A stretch of 64,000 nt of DNA from an uncultured Allomuricauda sp. (GCF_947495325.1 NZ_CANLYK010000004.1:124001-188000), one strand, 5' to 3'; positions 42,326-52,178 are shown, numbered from the stretch's first letter. The notes: generated by a model not told the origin, from the sequence alone. Made by a program: numbers and translations.

Positions 42326-42472
42326 CCATTGGTTTTGGACCAAAAAGAGCTGTCTAGCCTAAACAATACCACTTTTTAAGCAAATGAAGATTTAAAAGGA
42401 AATGTGGTTCAATCCTTCTGAGGTTGACGCAAAAAATCGGATGTCTTTAAAGATATATTTTGAAATTATAAC

Positions 42473-42614
42473 GCCTTGAAAAATTATCGCTACAGTTATA
42501 TGGAAAAAATGACGTAGGAGCCTATTTTGAAATGAACAGTCTTTCACACGCAAATATTCCTTTATTGGGAATTCCAGAAATTTAGAGGAACAGGAACAGA
42601 TGATTTCGGATTAG
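42473..42614 (+). pseudogene. Decayed 3' fragment of a universal stress protein gene
   Basis: The segment matches the last 150 bp of the usp gene that ends at 37875. The final 34 bases, including the stop codon, are identical. The rest has substitutions, single-base insertions that break the frame (an in-frame TAG appears where the parent has ACCAGG), and a 23-bp deletion between short AGAA/AAA repeats. No start or N-terminal part is found. It is a remnant of a former duplication, not a gene. The 290 bp to its left show no clear coding content. Confidence 0.8.
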
Positions 42615-42670
42615 TTCCGTATATGGTATTTAAAATATTCAATTACTCGTAGTACATTTTGATGAAAATT

Positions 42671-42788
42671 CGTCAATTCGAGTGATTTTGTTTGGCAAGA
42701 CCAATAAAAATAGTATCGAGAATAGAATTTTCAATGACAAAGACCTTATTCTCGATACTTTTTCCTTTGGAAAAAACTCGAACTGACG
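42671..42788. repeat. Nested palindromic intergenic repeat (REP-like)
   Basis: An outer inverted repeat (CGTCAATTCGAGT at 42671-42683 with ACTCGAACTGACG at 42776-42788, one mismatch) encloses an inner perfect 13-bp repeat (AGTATCGAGAATA at 42712-42724 with TATTCTCGATACT at 42747-42759) flanked by A and T runs. The element is 118 bp and non-coding. It can fold into a long cruciform-like hairpin and may also end transcription from both sides. I see only one copy here, but the form is like dispersed intergenic repeats of this bacterial family. Confidence 0.7.
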
Positions 42789-42828
42789 GTTTTTTGAAAT
42801 GAACCAACTCAAAATTCACTACGGGTAT

Positions 42829-43668
42829 TCAGTTCTTAAATTTTAACTCAGAATATACTGGAAAATGATCTGAGGGATATCTCCCGCCCATGGATTCAAT
42901 CAAAATAGAATTTTTAAGTACGTCCAAACTATTCTGGGTTATAAAGATGTAGTCAATTCTTCTTTTGGCCACAACAGTAGTATCAAACTTATTAAATGTT
43001 CCATAAACTCCTTGTTCCTTAATATCCGTTTTGATGTGAGTATCTGTAAAATTCTTTAGAATATTCTGGATGGCTTCGCTAGTACTTTCAAGATTAAAGT
43101 CTCCCATAAGAATAACGGGCAAATCGTTACTATTAAGTTCCTCAATTTTGCTTAAGATGAGTTTGGCGCTTTCTTCTCTTGCTCTTTCTCCTACATGGTC
43201 AAAATGGGTGTTGAAAACATAAAATTGTCTGTTATCTTTCTTTGTTTTGAACAGACCATAGGTGCAAACTCTGGGCAATGCGGCATCCCAAGCCTTTGAG
43301 GGCTTTTCAGGAGTCTTGGAAAGCCAAAAGGTATCTTCAAAAAGTAATGTAAACTTTTCCATATTGTAAAAAATCGCCGTGAACTCCCCTTCTTCGTCTC
43401 CATTATCTCTTCCAACTCCAAAAAAAGCGTAGTCTTTAAGTCCATTTTTTATATCACGCAATTGATGCTTCAAACCTTCTTGGGTACCAAAAATATCAGG
43501 TGCATAAAAGTTCAATTGTGAAATAAGAAAGTCTTTTCTATTGTCCCACTTGTTGAGACTATCTCTGGGATTATCGTATTTTATGTTATACGTGAGCAAG
43601 TCAAAAGACTGTGCAAAACTAGTTTGAACATAGCAAATAAGAAGGTATAAAACAATGGATTTTTTCAT
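42829..43668 (-). CDS. Secreted endonuclease/exonuclease/phosphatase (EEP) family protein
   Basis: A 279-residue secreted enzyme (signal peptide ends QTSFAQ). EEP-fold residues are complete: TYNIKYDN (Asn), GTQEG (metal Glu), FNTHFDHVG (His), MGDFNLE (Asp, Asn) and the final SDHFPV (Asp-His pair). Family members hydrolyse phosphodiester or phosphomonoester bonds. The subgroup with WDNRKDFL near the N-terminus often sits in polysaccharide loci, perhaps acting on phosphate-linked sugars. The start codon overlaps the sulfatase stop (ATGA), so the two genes are translationally coupled, and it is the last gene of the polysaccharide locus. Confidence 0.85.
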   Translation of the reverse strand: MKKSIVLYLLICYVQTSFAQSFDLLTYNIKYDNPRDSLNKWDNRKDFLISQLNFYAPDIFGTQEGLKHQLRDIKNGLKDYAFFGVGRDNGDEEGEFTAIFYNMEKFTLLFEDTFWLSKTPEKPSKAWDAALPRVCTYGLFKTKKDNRQFYVFNTHFDHVGERAREESAKLILSKIEELNSNDLPVILMGDFNLESTSEAIQNILKNFTDTHIKTDIKEQGVYGTFNKFDTTVVAKRRIDYIFITQNSLDVLKNSILIESMGGRYPSDHFPVYSELKFKN

Positions 43669-45287
43669 CTTATTGGTGTTCCACGCAATCGCCTAAATGC
43701 ATCATTTGCTTTGTCGATTTCTGCTTTTGGTGTGGTTTCAAACTCTTTTTCGGTTACTCCATAGTGTTGTTGCAAGCTATCTAATTTTTGATGCATAATC
43801 GCAATTTCCTTAGTATATTTTTTGTCATTTATTGCATTATGCACTTCATTGGGGTCATTCTCCAAATCATAAAATTCCCACGTGTCAATATCATCGTAAA
43901 AGTGAATGAGTTTATAGCGTTTGGTACGCACTCCATACTGTCTCTTCACCATATGAAAAGCAGGAAAATCATAATAATGGTAATAAATGGCATCCTTAAA
44001 TTCTTCTTGTGAGCCATCCAATAGGTTTCGAAACGATTCTCCCTGCATATCAAAACTATACTTGGAACCGCCAGCCAAATCCAGAAAGGTAGGGGCAAAA
44101 TCAAGGTTCTGTACCATTGCCTCAATAGTACTACCAGGTTCTATCACACTAGGCAGTTGCATCAATAAAGGCATTTTCAAAGATTCTTCATACATGAACC
44201 TTTTATCGAACCAACCATGTTCACCAAGATAAAATCCCTGATCTGATGTGTAAACAACCAAAGTAGTATCATCTAACCCGCTCTCTTCCAAATAATCAAG
44301 TAATTGACCTACACCTTCATCAACCGCAGCAACAGTGGCCATATAATCTTGAAAATATCTTTGGCCTTTCCAAATAGCCAGCTCCTTCTCCGATAAAACA
44401 GCCTTATACATAGCATTATTCTTTGGCAAATAAGCTTTATCCCATGCTTTACGTTGCTCTTCGGTCATTCGCTCAAAATCTGTGGTCCACGGATTGTGCG
44501 CCAGTTCCGTACTACCAAATGCTTTAGACATTTTTAGATCATGACCTTCGTACATATCCTCATAAATGGTCTGCTGTTGTTCTTTTGCAGCTTGTTGATT
44601 TTTAAAATCAGGGAAATAGGTATCAGGCAATGGAAATGTAACGGAATCATATTTGTTCAGATGCCTCAAAGCTGGCATCCAATTCCGGTGCGGTGCTTTA
44701 TGGTGTACCATTAAAAAGAAAGGGGAGTCAATATTGTTACGTTGCTTTAACCAATCCAAACTTTTTTTGGTGATGATATCGGTGGCGTATCCTTTGATAA
44801 TACTGGTATCGTTTTCCTTTATGAATTCAGGGTTATAATAATTGCCCTGATCATTCAAAATATCCCAATGATTAAATCCAGTGGGTTTGCCATGCAAGTG
44901 CCATTTGCCAATAATTGCAGTTTCGTATCCTACCTTTCGCAAATGTTTTGGTAAAGTAGCCTGATTGCCATTAAATGGCTCACCGTTCATTCTAAAACCA
45001 TTTACATGGCTGTGTTTGCCCGTTAAAATAACCGCCCTACTAGGCCCACAGATAGAGTTTGTACAGAAGCTATTCTGAAAAATTGCCCCATTTGTTGCCA
45101 ACCTATCAATGTTTGGTGTTGGTGCCAATTTGCCAATTTCATGCCCATAGGCACTGATTGCCTGTAACGCATGATCATCCGACATGATAAAAATGATGTT
45201 AGGGCGTACCGCTTCTTGTTTAAGACTTTCTTGTTTGCAAGCTAAAAAGAACAACAAAAAGCTTATAATAATTGGTTTACAGCTCAT
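43665..45287 (-). CDS. Lipid-anchored sulfatase (type I)
   Basis: A 540-residue arylsulfatase-family protein with lipobox FLACKQE, so membrane anchored. DDHALQAISAYG holds the calcium-binding Asp pair, and SICGPSRAVILTGKHSH the CxPSR motif whose Cys is turned into formylglycine by an anaerobic-type maturase (not in this window). HHKAPHRNW and YTSDQGFYLGEHGWFDKR complete the active site. It removes sulfate esters from a glycan. It follows the GH3 gene by 47 bp. Its presence suggests that the locus substrate, or a co-occurring algal glycan, is sulfated. Confidence 0.92.
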   Translation of the reverse strand: MSCKPIIISFLLFFLACKQESLKQEAVRPNIIFIMSDDHALQAISAYGHEIGKLAPTPNIDRLATNGAIFQNSFCTNSICGPSRAVILTGKHSHVNGFRMNGEPFNGNQATLPKHLRKVGYETAIIGKWHLHGKPTGFNHWDILNDQGNYYNPEFIKENDTSIIKGYATDIITKKSLDWLKQRNNIDSPFFLMVHHKAPHRNWMPALRHLNKYDSVTFPLPDTYFPDFKNQQAAKEQQQTIYEDMYEGHDLKMSKAFGSTELAHNPWTTDFERMTEEQRKAWDKAYLPKNNAMYKAVLSEKELAIWKGQRYFQDYMATVAAVDEGVGQLLDYLEESGLDDTTLVVYTSDQGFYLGEHGWFDKRFMYEESLKMPLLMQLPSVIEPGSTIEAMVQNLDFAPTFLDLAGGSKYSFDMQGESFRNLLDGSQEEFKDAIYYHYYDFPAFHMVKRQYGVRTKRYKLIHFYDDIDTWEFYDLENDPNEVHNAINDKKYTKEIAIMHQKLDSLQQHYGVTEKEFETTPKAEIDKANDAFRRLRGTPIR

Positions 45288-45334
45288 TCTACTATTTTTG
45301 GACTTGGGTTTTAAACTGTATATGATAGTGATGA

Positions 45335-47614
45335 CTATTTTAAGACAAAGGACTTTTTAAGTGATGCGTTGGAATCGGTTCCTACAAAAACTTCAAATTC
45401 ACCTGGTTCCGAAACAAACTCCAAACTGCCATTATAGAACTTCAAATCATCAGGAGTCAATTCTAAATTTACTGTTCTACGCTCTCCTTTTTTCAAAAAC
45501 ACTTTTTTAAAACCTTTTAACTGTCGTATGGGGGGCGTAATGGTACGCACTACGTCTCGCAGATAAAGCTGAACTATTTCTTCACCATCATAATTTCCAG
45601 TATTTTTAACAGTAACTGAGATATCCATAGATTCTCCCTGGGATGTTTTAGTTTTACTCAAGACAAGGTTCGAATATTCAAAAGTTGTGTAGCTCAATCC
45701 ATAACCAAAAGGCATCAAAGGTGTATTGTCCACATCTAAATAGTTTGATTTAAACTTTTCGAATTTGTCATTGGGAGCTGGTCTCCCTGTATTTTTTACA
45801 CTGTGATAAATCGGGATTTGCCCCATATTTCTTGGCCAAGTGGTGGTTAACTTGCCTGATGGATTGTAATCGCCAAAAACCACATCAGCAATAGCATTAC
45901 CAGCTTCAACTCCAGGGTGCCAAACTTGTAATATGGCCACTGGTAAGTCAAATTCTTCCGGAATGGTCAATGGTCGCCCACTCATAAGCACCAAAACTAC
46001 AGGCTTACCCGTTGCCATTAGTTCACGAATCAGTTTCTTTTGACTATCTGGGATTGAAATATCTGTTCGGCTTGCCGCCTCTCCGCTCATTTCAGTAGCT
46101 TCACCAACTACAGCAACAACTACATCAGATGTTTTTGCCACAGCTAGTGCCTCTTGCAATAACTCTTCAGATGAACGCTTATCAATTAAGATTCGGGGTC
46201 CGAAAACATTGATTTTCTTGGCAAATTCAGGATCATCGGATATGTTGGCCCCTTTTGCATAGGTAATTCTTGCCCCCGAGGCCACATTTTTAAATCCTTC
46301 CAGTATTGTTACGGCCAAATCAGGATTTCCCGTAGGGGCCCAGGTACCCAGCATATTGTTTCTGCTGTCCGCCAAGGGACCGACCAAAGCTAGTTTTGCA
46401 TCCTTTTTTATGGGAAGGATGTTATCATGATTTTTGAGCAAAACAAAAGAATGTGCTGCCAACTTTCTGGCCAACGCTCTATTTTCAACTGTAAGGATAT
46501 CTTTTTTAGGTCGATCCGTATCTAAATATCTAAATGGGTCCTCAAAAAGTCCAGATTTATATTTCGCTTCCAATACCATTCGACAGGCATGGGTTATCTC
46601 TGCCTCAGTTACTTTGCCCTCCTTAACCGATTTTCTCAAGGTGGTCAAAAAACCCTCCCCTACCATGTCCATATGCAATCCAGCTTTTAGGGAAAGTGCG
46701 GATACAGCTTGCAAATCTCCAAGACCGTGAGCTATCATCTCATTGACTGAGGTATAGTCGGAAATCACTAAACCATTAAAACCCCATCGGTTCCGAAGCA
46801 ATTCGGTCAACAGCCATTTATTTCCTGATGCGGGTACTCCATCAATATCATTAAAGGAGGTCATAACACTGGCGACACCAGCATCAATAGCGGATTTGTA
46901 GGGCGGCAAGTACTGGTTGAACATTTTCACCTTGCCCATATCCACCGTATGATAATCACGCCCAGCTTCTGGGGCCCCATAAAGTGCCAGGTGTTTTACA
47001 CACGCGAGCATGGTATTAGATGCTGAAAGGTCGTTCTGTTGATAGCCTTTTACCATTGCCTCTGCTACTTTAGCACCTAAATACGGATCTTCTCCCGCCC
47101 CTTCGGCAATTCTGCCCCAACGTGGGTCACGTGCAATATCGACCATGGGGGAAAAGTTCCAATTGATTCCATCTGCAGTGGCTTCCTTTGCAGCCATTTG
47201 GGCTGCTTGTTCTATTAAATCCATATCCCAACTACAGGAAAGTCCCAAAGGAATTGGATAGGTAGTCTTATACCCGTGAATAACGTCTGCACCTATTAAC
47301 AATGGAATTTTTAAACGTGTATTGTTTACTGCAAATTCTTGCGCAATCCGTACCCTGTCCGGTCCTGAAACTCCAAAAATCCCACCTACCTTACCAGTTT
47401 TTATTTTTGCTTCCACATTTTTACTAACCACGGAACCCGTTGCAATGCCGCCCCCTGGGGTAAGCAGGTTCAATTGGCCTATCTTTTCTTCCAAGGTCAT
47501 TTTTTCCAATAGAACCTCCACTTCTGGAATCAAATTTTGTCCACGCATAATAGAGGTAACCAAAAAAAGGAGAATCATCGTAGATTTCATCATGCCATAT
47601 TTCATCATTTTCAT
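45335..47614 (-). CDS. bglX: Glycoside hydrolase family 3 beta-glucosidase
   Basis: A 759-residue periplasmic enzyme with signal peptide (STMILLFLVTSIMRGQ). The TIM-barrel domain has SPMVDIARDPRWGRIAEGAGEDPYL and the nucleophile Asp in GLVISDYTSV near residue 305; the alpha/beta sandwich has KNHDNILPI and EMSGEAASRTDI with the acid/base region; the C-terminal fibronectin-III-like domain starts near 660 (EEIVQLYLRD). All are intact. The enzyme releases glucose from oligosaccharide ends. Beside two GH144-like genes it could be the sophoro-oligosaccharide glucosidase of a beta-1,2-glucan pathway. The initial Met is one of several close together. Confidence 0.93.
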   Translation of the reverse strand: MKMMKYGMMKSTMILLFLVTSIMRGQNLIPEVEVLLEKMTLEEKIGQLNLLTPGGGIATGSVVSKNVEAKIKTGKVGGIFGVSGPDRVRIAQEFAVNNTRLKIPLLIGADVIHGYKTTYPIPLGLSCSWDMDLIEQAAQMAAKEATADGINWNFSPMVDIARDPRWGRIAEGAGEDPYLGAKVAEAMVKGYQQNDLSASNTMLACVKHLALYGAPEAGRDYHTVDMGKVKMFNQYLPPYKSAIDAGVASVMTSFNDIDGVPASGNKWLLTELLRNRWGFNGLVISDYTSVNEMIAHGLGDLQAVSALSLKAGLHMDMVGEGFLTTLRKSVKEGKVTEAEITHACRMVLEAKYKSGLFEDPFRYLDTDRPKKDILTVENRALARKLAAHSFVLLKNHDNILPIKKDAKLALVGPLADSRNNMLGTWAPTGNPDLAVTILEGFKNVASGARITYAKGANISDDPEFAKKINVFGPRILIDKRSSEELLQEALAVAKTSDVVVAVVGEATEMSGEAASRTDISIPDSQKKLIRELMATGKPVVLVLMSGRPLTIPEEFDLPVAILQVWHPGVEAGNAIADVVFGDYNPSGKLTTTWPRNMGQIPIYHSVKNTGRPAPNDKFEKFKSNYLDVDNTPLMPFGYGLSYTTFEYSNLVLSKTKTSQGESMDISVTVKNTGNYDGEEIVQLYLRDVVRTITPPIRQLKGFKKVFLKKGERRTVNLELTPDDLKFYNGSLEFVSEPGEFEVFVGTDSNASLKKSFVLK

Positions 47615-47617
47615 ATC

Positions 47618-49354
47618 TTATTTTATGTCTTGTTCCATGCTAACGGGATTCAACCTTTCTGAAATGCCATTCTCATTGAAGGCTTCAATAGTTACATAAT
47701 AATTCTGGTCTGTATTCAAGGATTTCAATTCCAAACTGTTTTCCCCATAAACCAACCAAGAACTGTATAACTTATCAGGAGCAATGCCCCATAGCACATT
47801 ATATCCTTGGCTTCCTTTTACCTCATCCCAAATTATTTTCACATCTCTTTTGTCCTTTTTTCTAGTCACTGTAAGGTTTTTGGGCGCTTTCGGTATTTTA
47901 CCATTGCCTTTGCCAAAAACCCGAATACCGGAAATAGAAAGATATGGAGTGGGAACATGTATGTTTTTAAAGCGAACAAAACGGGCTTTTTTAGGAATTT
48001 TAATTTCGTTATAGTCGTTGGGAGTATCTTTTTTATTGGCACTTCGGTCGATAAGCATTGACCATTTTTTCCCATCCAAAGAACCTTCGATAGTATATTG
48101 GTGGTACAATCCTGGAATTTTACCGTACATATCAGATTCATAATCATTATAGTTTACTTGAATGGCATGAATCAATGAGGGCTTGATCAAATCTATTTCT
48201 ATCCATTCATCATCCATGTTGTTCTCTGCCAACCAAAAAGTTTTGATACTCTCATCAACCAGATTTTTAGCGTTGTAATTTTCTCTTTCTGATGACGCTT
48301 TTACGGGTTTTTTATAAGAAAGCAACATCCAGCCCCTAAAACTTCCTTCTTTGTCGAAAACCGATGGTTCATAATGGGGATAATCGCCAAAATAGGTGTC
48401 GCAGTACATAATTCCGTCATCATCAAAAAACGTTGGAAATGCACCAATTCGACGCTCCCAACCTATATTTACATTTACGGCCATTGAGGAAAAGTGCCAA
48501 TAGACACTTCCAGGACCTACTACCGTGCCTCCATGACCTGCTCCATTAATAAAGCCCCCAGGTTTGTATGAAAAGGGATTGTTCGGCGCATAGGTGAACG
48601 GCCCCAATGGTGAATCTCCTACATAGGTTCCATCGCCATACACATTGAACTCTGTACCCGGTGCCGCATATTGCAAATAATATTTATTCTTGTGTTTTGT
48701 CATCCATGGGCCTTCAATATACCCACCCAAAATTGTATCGGTATGGTTTTCGCCAAAACGTTCCCAACCATGCTTCTCAGGTTGAAGGTTGAAAAGTTCA
48801 TATACCTTTTCCGAAGGTTTGAAACGCTTTTCTTTGTCCAATTTTTTGGCGCGGATTGGAAATTTATTGGAAGAACCCCAATACATATATGCCTGATCGT
48901 CATCATCTATAAAAAGTGCGGGATCTTGCAATCTTGTTAGAATGGCAGGGGTAGCTTTCCATAATCCCTTTTCAGGACTATCAGAGTATAGTATACTCAT
49001 TGCGCCGGATGGGTCGCCAGCTACATATAATACAGAATCTTTATAGTTGAAAGCAGCTGGGGCATTTGACCCTTGAAAATACCATTGTTTGGGAGTAATA
49101 AATTTCCAATTGGTCAAGTCTTTTGAATGCCAATATCCCATGGAACGGGTAACAAACATGTAATAATCATCCTTGAATTTGACTACCGCGGGATCCGCCC
49201 CTGAACGATAGGACAAATTTTTATGGGCATTATAGATCATGTAGGTATAGTCTAGGTTAATTGGGTTGCAATAGGTTTGCCTGTCATTTTGGGCCACAAG
49301 CGACATGGACAAGCATAGAAATAGAAAACAATATATATTACAAATATTCTTCAT
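47618..49354 (-). CDS. GH43 family glycosidase with F5/8-type carbohydrate-binding and FN3 domains
   Basis: A 578-residue secreted protein (signal peptide ending MSLVAQ). The five-bladed propeller catalytic domain (about 30-330) contains SGADPAVVKFKDDYYMF with the general base Asp, LQDPALFIDDDDQAYMYWG with the pKa-modulating Asp, and GGYIEGPWMTKHKNKYYL with the acid Glu. It is followed by a discoidin-like domain (about 345-470, VDESIKTFWLAE, WIEIDL) and a fibronectin III domain (about 480-575). GH43 enzymes act on arabinose, xylose or galactose linkages, so side chains other than glucose are implied. The exact subfamily is not clear. Confidence 0.9.
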   Translation of the reverse strand: MKNICNIYCFLFLCLSMSLVAQNDRQTYCNPINLDYTYMIYNAHKNLSYRSGADPAVVKFKDDYYMFVTRSMGYWHSKDLTNWKFITPKQWYFQGSNAPAAFNYKDSVLYVAGDPSGAMSILYSDSPEKGLWKATPAILTRLQDPALFIDDDDQAYMYWGSSNKFPIRAKKLDKEKRFKPSEKVYELFNLQPEKHGWERFGENHTDTILGGYIEGPWMTKHKNKYYLQYAAPGTEFNVYGDGTYVGDSPLGPFTYAPNNPFSYKPGGFINGAGHGGTVVGPGSVYWHFSSMAVNVNIGWERRIGAFPTFFDDDGIMYCDTYFGDYPHYEPSVFDKEGSFRGWMLLSYKKPVKASSERENYNAKNLVDESIKTFWLAENNMDDEWIEIDLIKPSLIHAIQVNYNDYESDMYGKIPGLYHQYTIEGSLDGKKWSMLIDRSANKKDTPNDYNEIKIPKKARFVRFKNIHVPTPYLSISGIRVFGKGNGKIPKAPKNLTVTRKKDKRDVKIIWDEVKGSQGYNVLWGIAPDKLYSSWLVYGENSLELKSLNTDQNYYVTIEAFNENGISERLNPVSMEQDIK

Positions 49355-49401
49355 AGTTGAATCTTAAATTGGGCCTTACCAGCTTATCATTATATCTTAT
49401 T

Positions 49402-50778
49402 TCAATAGTTGAAACTTAATTTATCCAGACCTGCCTGTACATCTTCGTTTTGCATAAACAAATTCCACAAAAGACCAGTTCTATGGTTTTCAATCATTAT
49501 GATTTGGGGTCCTTGGTCAATGGCTAGATATGCTTCGGCAACCCAAAAATTGTATTCAGGACTAAAAGCATCATAAAAACCGGCTGGTCCCAAGAGTTCA
49601 TCCCTGTGTTCATAAAAATAGTGCAGCGCCTTAAGCGATTCATCCGGGGTATAGACAATTGAACTAATGGCAGCGGTAGGTGAAACAACCCCTGTATCGT
49701 TAGTAGGGTGGTGCGCATTGTAACCAATAGTTCCATCTTCATTTCTGCCATAACTGGCTGTAAGCCCCCAACAGTCTTCCCCATAATCCTCATAATTTTT
49801 GGGGTTCTCCACACAATAGGAATAATTTATTTTGGAGTGATTTACATTGACATCCCAATAATTGACATAGTCATCTGAAAGGTTTTTTGGGTTTAAACCG
49901 AGATATGAATAATGTGAAAAAAACAATGGCCCGCCATAGGGAAGAGAATTCCCATGCCGTACCAAAAGAGGATATCCGTATTGATTGTTAGGATAGGTAA
50001 TCCCCCCATTTGAAGCCCAACCATTGGTATACACTTCTTTTGAAATACCATGATCAGGAGATGCAGCGGCCAAAACGTATGTGATCAAGACTTCGTTGTA
50101 TCCTTTAAGTTCTAAATCGATATCAAAATTGAAATTTGGACTCCAATGCCAGTATAAAATATCTTCATTCTGCGTATACCAATTCCATTCAACTCCTTTC
50201 CAAAGGTTATTTGCTTGTTGGGCTAGAGCCTGTTCTGTTTCTGTTCCAGTCTTAAAATATTCTTTTAAACAGATAAGGCCCTGGGTCAAAAATGCAGTTT
50301 CTACCAAATCTCCCCCATTGTCTTTTGCGCTAAACGGAATTACAACACCATTGGTGCCGTTTATCCAATGTGGCCATGCTCCATGAAACCTATCCGCACC
50401 TTCTAAAAAATCTAAAAGGGTTTGTAAACGATTATATCCTTCTTCCCTCGAAATATATCCTCTTTCGATACCCACCAAAATGGCCATCAATCCAAAACCT
50501 GTTCCCCCAGTCGCTACAACATTTGCATCTCTTGATGGGTCATCGGGATGGTATCTTTCTTTCGCAGCTCCAGAGTTTTCCTCTGCAAAATCCCAGAAAT
50601 ATTTGAAGGTTTCCTGCTGTGTAAGATCCAATAATTCCGTATCACTAATAGATGGCTCGCTACTCTGATCATCATCCGGGAATTCTATCGGAGTATATGT
50701 AAAATCGTCTTTACCTCCACATGAAAAAAGAACTATCAAAAAAAACAAAAGAAGAAAAATAGTATACTTACCCATCAT
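49402..50778 (-). CDS. GH144-like (glucoamylase-annotated) lipoprotein, copy 1
   Basis: A 458-residue lipoprotein (lipobox VLFSCGG). The (alpha/alpha)6-barrel domain of pfam10091 has TFKYFWDFAEENSGAAKERY, GGTGFGLMAILVGIERGYISRE, WPHWINGTNG, GGDLVETAFLTQGLI, VEWNWYTQ and the C-terminal MIENHRTGLLWNLFMQNEDVQ. Automatic annotation calls this glucoamylase, but characterised members of this group (GH144) are endo-beta-1,2-glucanases. It is a close paralogue of the next gene, with a one-base overlap (start at the stop of copy 2), so the pair arose by tandem duplication. Surface anchoring suits initial polymer cleavage. Confidence 0.82.
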   Translation of the reverse strand: MMGKYTIFLLLFFLIVLFSCGGKDDFTYTPIEFPDDDQSSEPSISDTELLDLTQQETFKYFWDFAEENSGAAKERYHPDDPSRDANVVATGGTGFGLMAILVGIERGYISREEGYNRLQTLLDFLEGADRFHGAWPHWINGTNGVVIPFSAKDNGGDLVETAFLTQGLICLKEYFKTGTETEQALAQQANNLWKGVEWNWYTQNEDILYWHWSPNFNFDIDLELKGYNEVLITYVLAAASPDHGISKEVYTNGWASNGGITYPNNQYGYPLLVRHGNSLPYGGPLFFSHYSYLGLNPKNLSDDYVNYWDVNVNHSKINYSYCVENPKNYEDYGEDCWGLTASYGRNEDGTIGYNAHHPTNDTGVVSPTAAISSIVYTPDESLKALHYFYEHRDELLGPAGFYDAFSPEYNFWVAEAYLAIDQGPQIIMIENHRTGLLWNLFMQNEDVQAGLDKLSFNY

Positions 50779-52142
50779 TAGTTTAAATAAGGACTCTTGA
50801 AGTCCAACTTTTTAAGTCCTTTCTGCACATCCGCATTGGCCATAAATAGCTTCCATAGCATTCCACTTCTATGATTTTCCACCATTACTGGAATTGGACC
50901 TTGGTCAATGGCCAAATACCGTGGTACATACCAATCTTTTTCTAAACTGAAAGCATCATAAGGGCCATATTTACCTATAAGACTATCCTGTTCCGTATAC
51001 AAAAATCTTAAAAACGTAATGCTTTCCTTAGGTGTGTAGGGCATGGACGAAAGTGCGGCCGTTGGGGAAATTACCCCCAAATCATGGTCAGGTCTGTGTC
51101 CTGCATAACCTTTCATCGAGTAACTGGATGTAAGGCCCCAATTATTTTCTCCGTATCCTTCGTAATTTTTAGGATTTTCTACACAATGCCTGTAGTGGAT
51201 GAGTGCATGATTTGTATTTAACTTTTTGTAATCCCCAAATTGATCCTTTAAACCATTGGGGTCTAATCCCAAATAGGAATAATGTGCCCAAAAAAGTGGT
51301 CCTACGGGAGATTTATCATGTTCATAGTGATTCAGTTCAGTCTGTAAATCATAGTATATGGTATCATTGGAAATTGTACCGTTTACCGCCCAGCCTTTTT
51401 CGTATACGCTTTTATCTACTGAATGAGTGGGCGATCCTGCTGCCAAAACATACATTATAAGCGCCTCATTGTATCCTCCAACCGGAAAATCCATTTCCCA
51501 ACCAAAATTGGGAGACCAATGCCAGTATAATACATCTTCCCCTTTGGTATACCAATCCCATTCAACTTCTTCCCAGAGCTGTTGTATCTTATCAGCAAGT
51601 TTTTTTTCTCGTTTGTTGTTTTGATCAAGAAATTCTTTTATCGTCAACAAACCCTGAACCAAAAAAGCGGTTTCTACCAAATCTCCGCCATCATCCTTTT
51701 GGCTAAAAGGAGCTGTTTTACCGTTGGGCATGAGCCAATGCGGCCAAGCTCCATGAAACCTATCTGCTTTTTCCAGAAAACCAATGGCCTTTTCAAATCT
51801 TAGCAAGGCTTGTTCCCGGGTGATAAAACCACGTTCCACGCCAACCAAAATTGCCATTAGTCCAAAACCAGAACCTCCAATTGTAATAATGTCCTTGCTG
51901 TGGGTAGGGTATATATTATCAAGATGGATACGTTCTCTTGCAAGACCTGATATGGGTTCAGCTCCATCCCAAAAATAATTAAAGGTCTGTCGTTGTACCA
52001 GGTCCATCAGGTCATCATCAGAATATTGATTGGACTTGGACGTATTTTGAGCTACAAGCTCCTTTTTATAAGTTTTTCGGCCATTGCACCCCGCTACTAT
52101 GGATGCAACAGCCAAAACAACTGAAATTACAACTAACTTCAT
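50778..52142 (-). CDS. GH144-like (glucoamylase-annotated) lipoprotein, copy 2
   Basis: A 454-residue lipoprotein (lipobox SIVAGCNG). It shares with copy 1 the order of motifs: TFNYFWDGAEPISGLARERI, GGSGFGLMAILVGVERGFITRE, WPHWLMPNG, GGDLVETAFLVQGLL, VEWDWYTKGEDVLYWHWSPNF, LTSSYSMKGYAGHRPDHD and VMVENHRSGMLWKLFM. The paired copies differ in loops around the cleft, so they may cut polymers of different length or end state. It starts 36 bp after the LamG gene. Assignment to beta-1,2-glucan is by family, not by direct evidence. Confidence 0.82.
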   Translation of the reverse strand: MKLVVISVVLAVASIVAGCNGRKTYKKELVAQNTSKSNQYSDDDLMDLVQRQTFNYFWDGAEPISGLARERIHLDNIYPTHSKDIITIGGSGFGLMAILVGVERGFITREQALLRFEKAIGFLEKADRFHGAWPHWLMPNGKTAPFSQKDDGGDLVETAFLVQGLLTIKEFLDQNNKREKKLADKIQQLWEEVEWDWYTKGEDVLYWHWSPNFGWEMDFPVGGYNEALIMYVLAAGSPTHSVDKSVYEKGWAVNGTISNDTIYYDLQTELNHYEHDKSPVGPLFWAHYSYLGLDPNGLKDQFGDYKKLNTNHALIHYRHCVENPKNYEGYGENNWGLTSSYSMKGYAGHRPDHDLGVISPTAALSSMPYTPKESITFLRFLYTEQDSLIGKYGPYDAFSLEKDWYVPRYLAIDQGPIPVMVENHRSGMLWKLFMANADVQKGLKKLDFKSPYLN

Positions 52143-52178
52143 AAAACTAACTAACTCAAAACTTATGTTATCTAAAGG

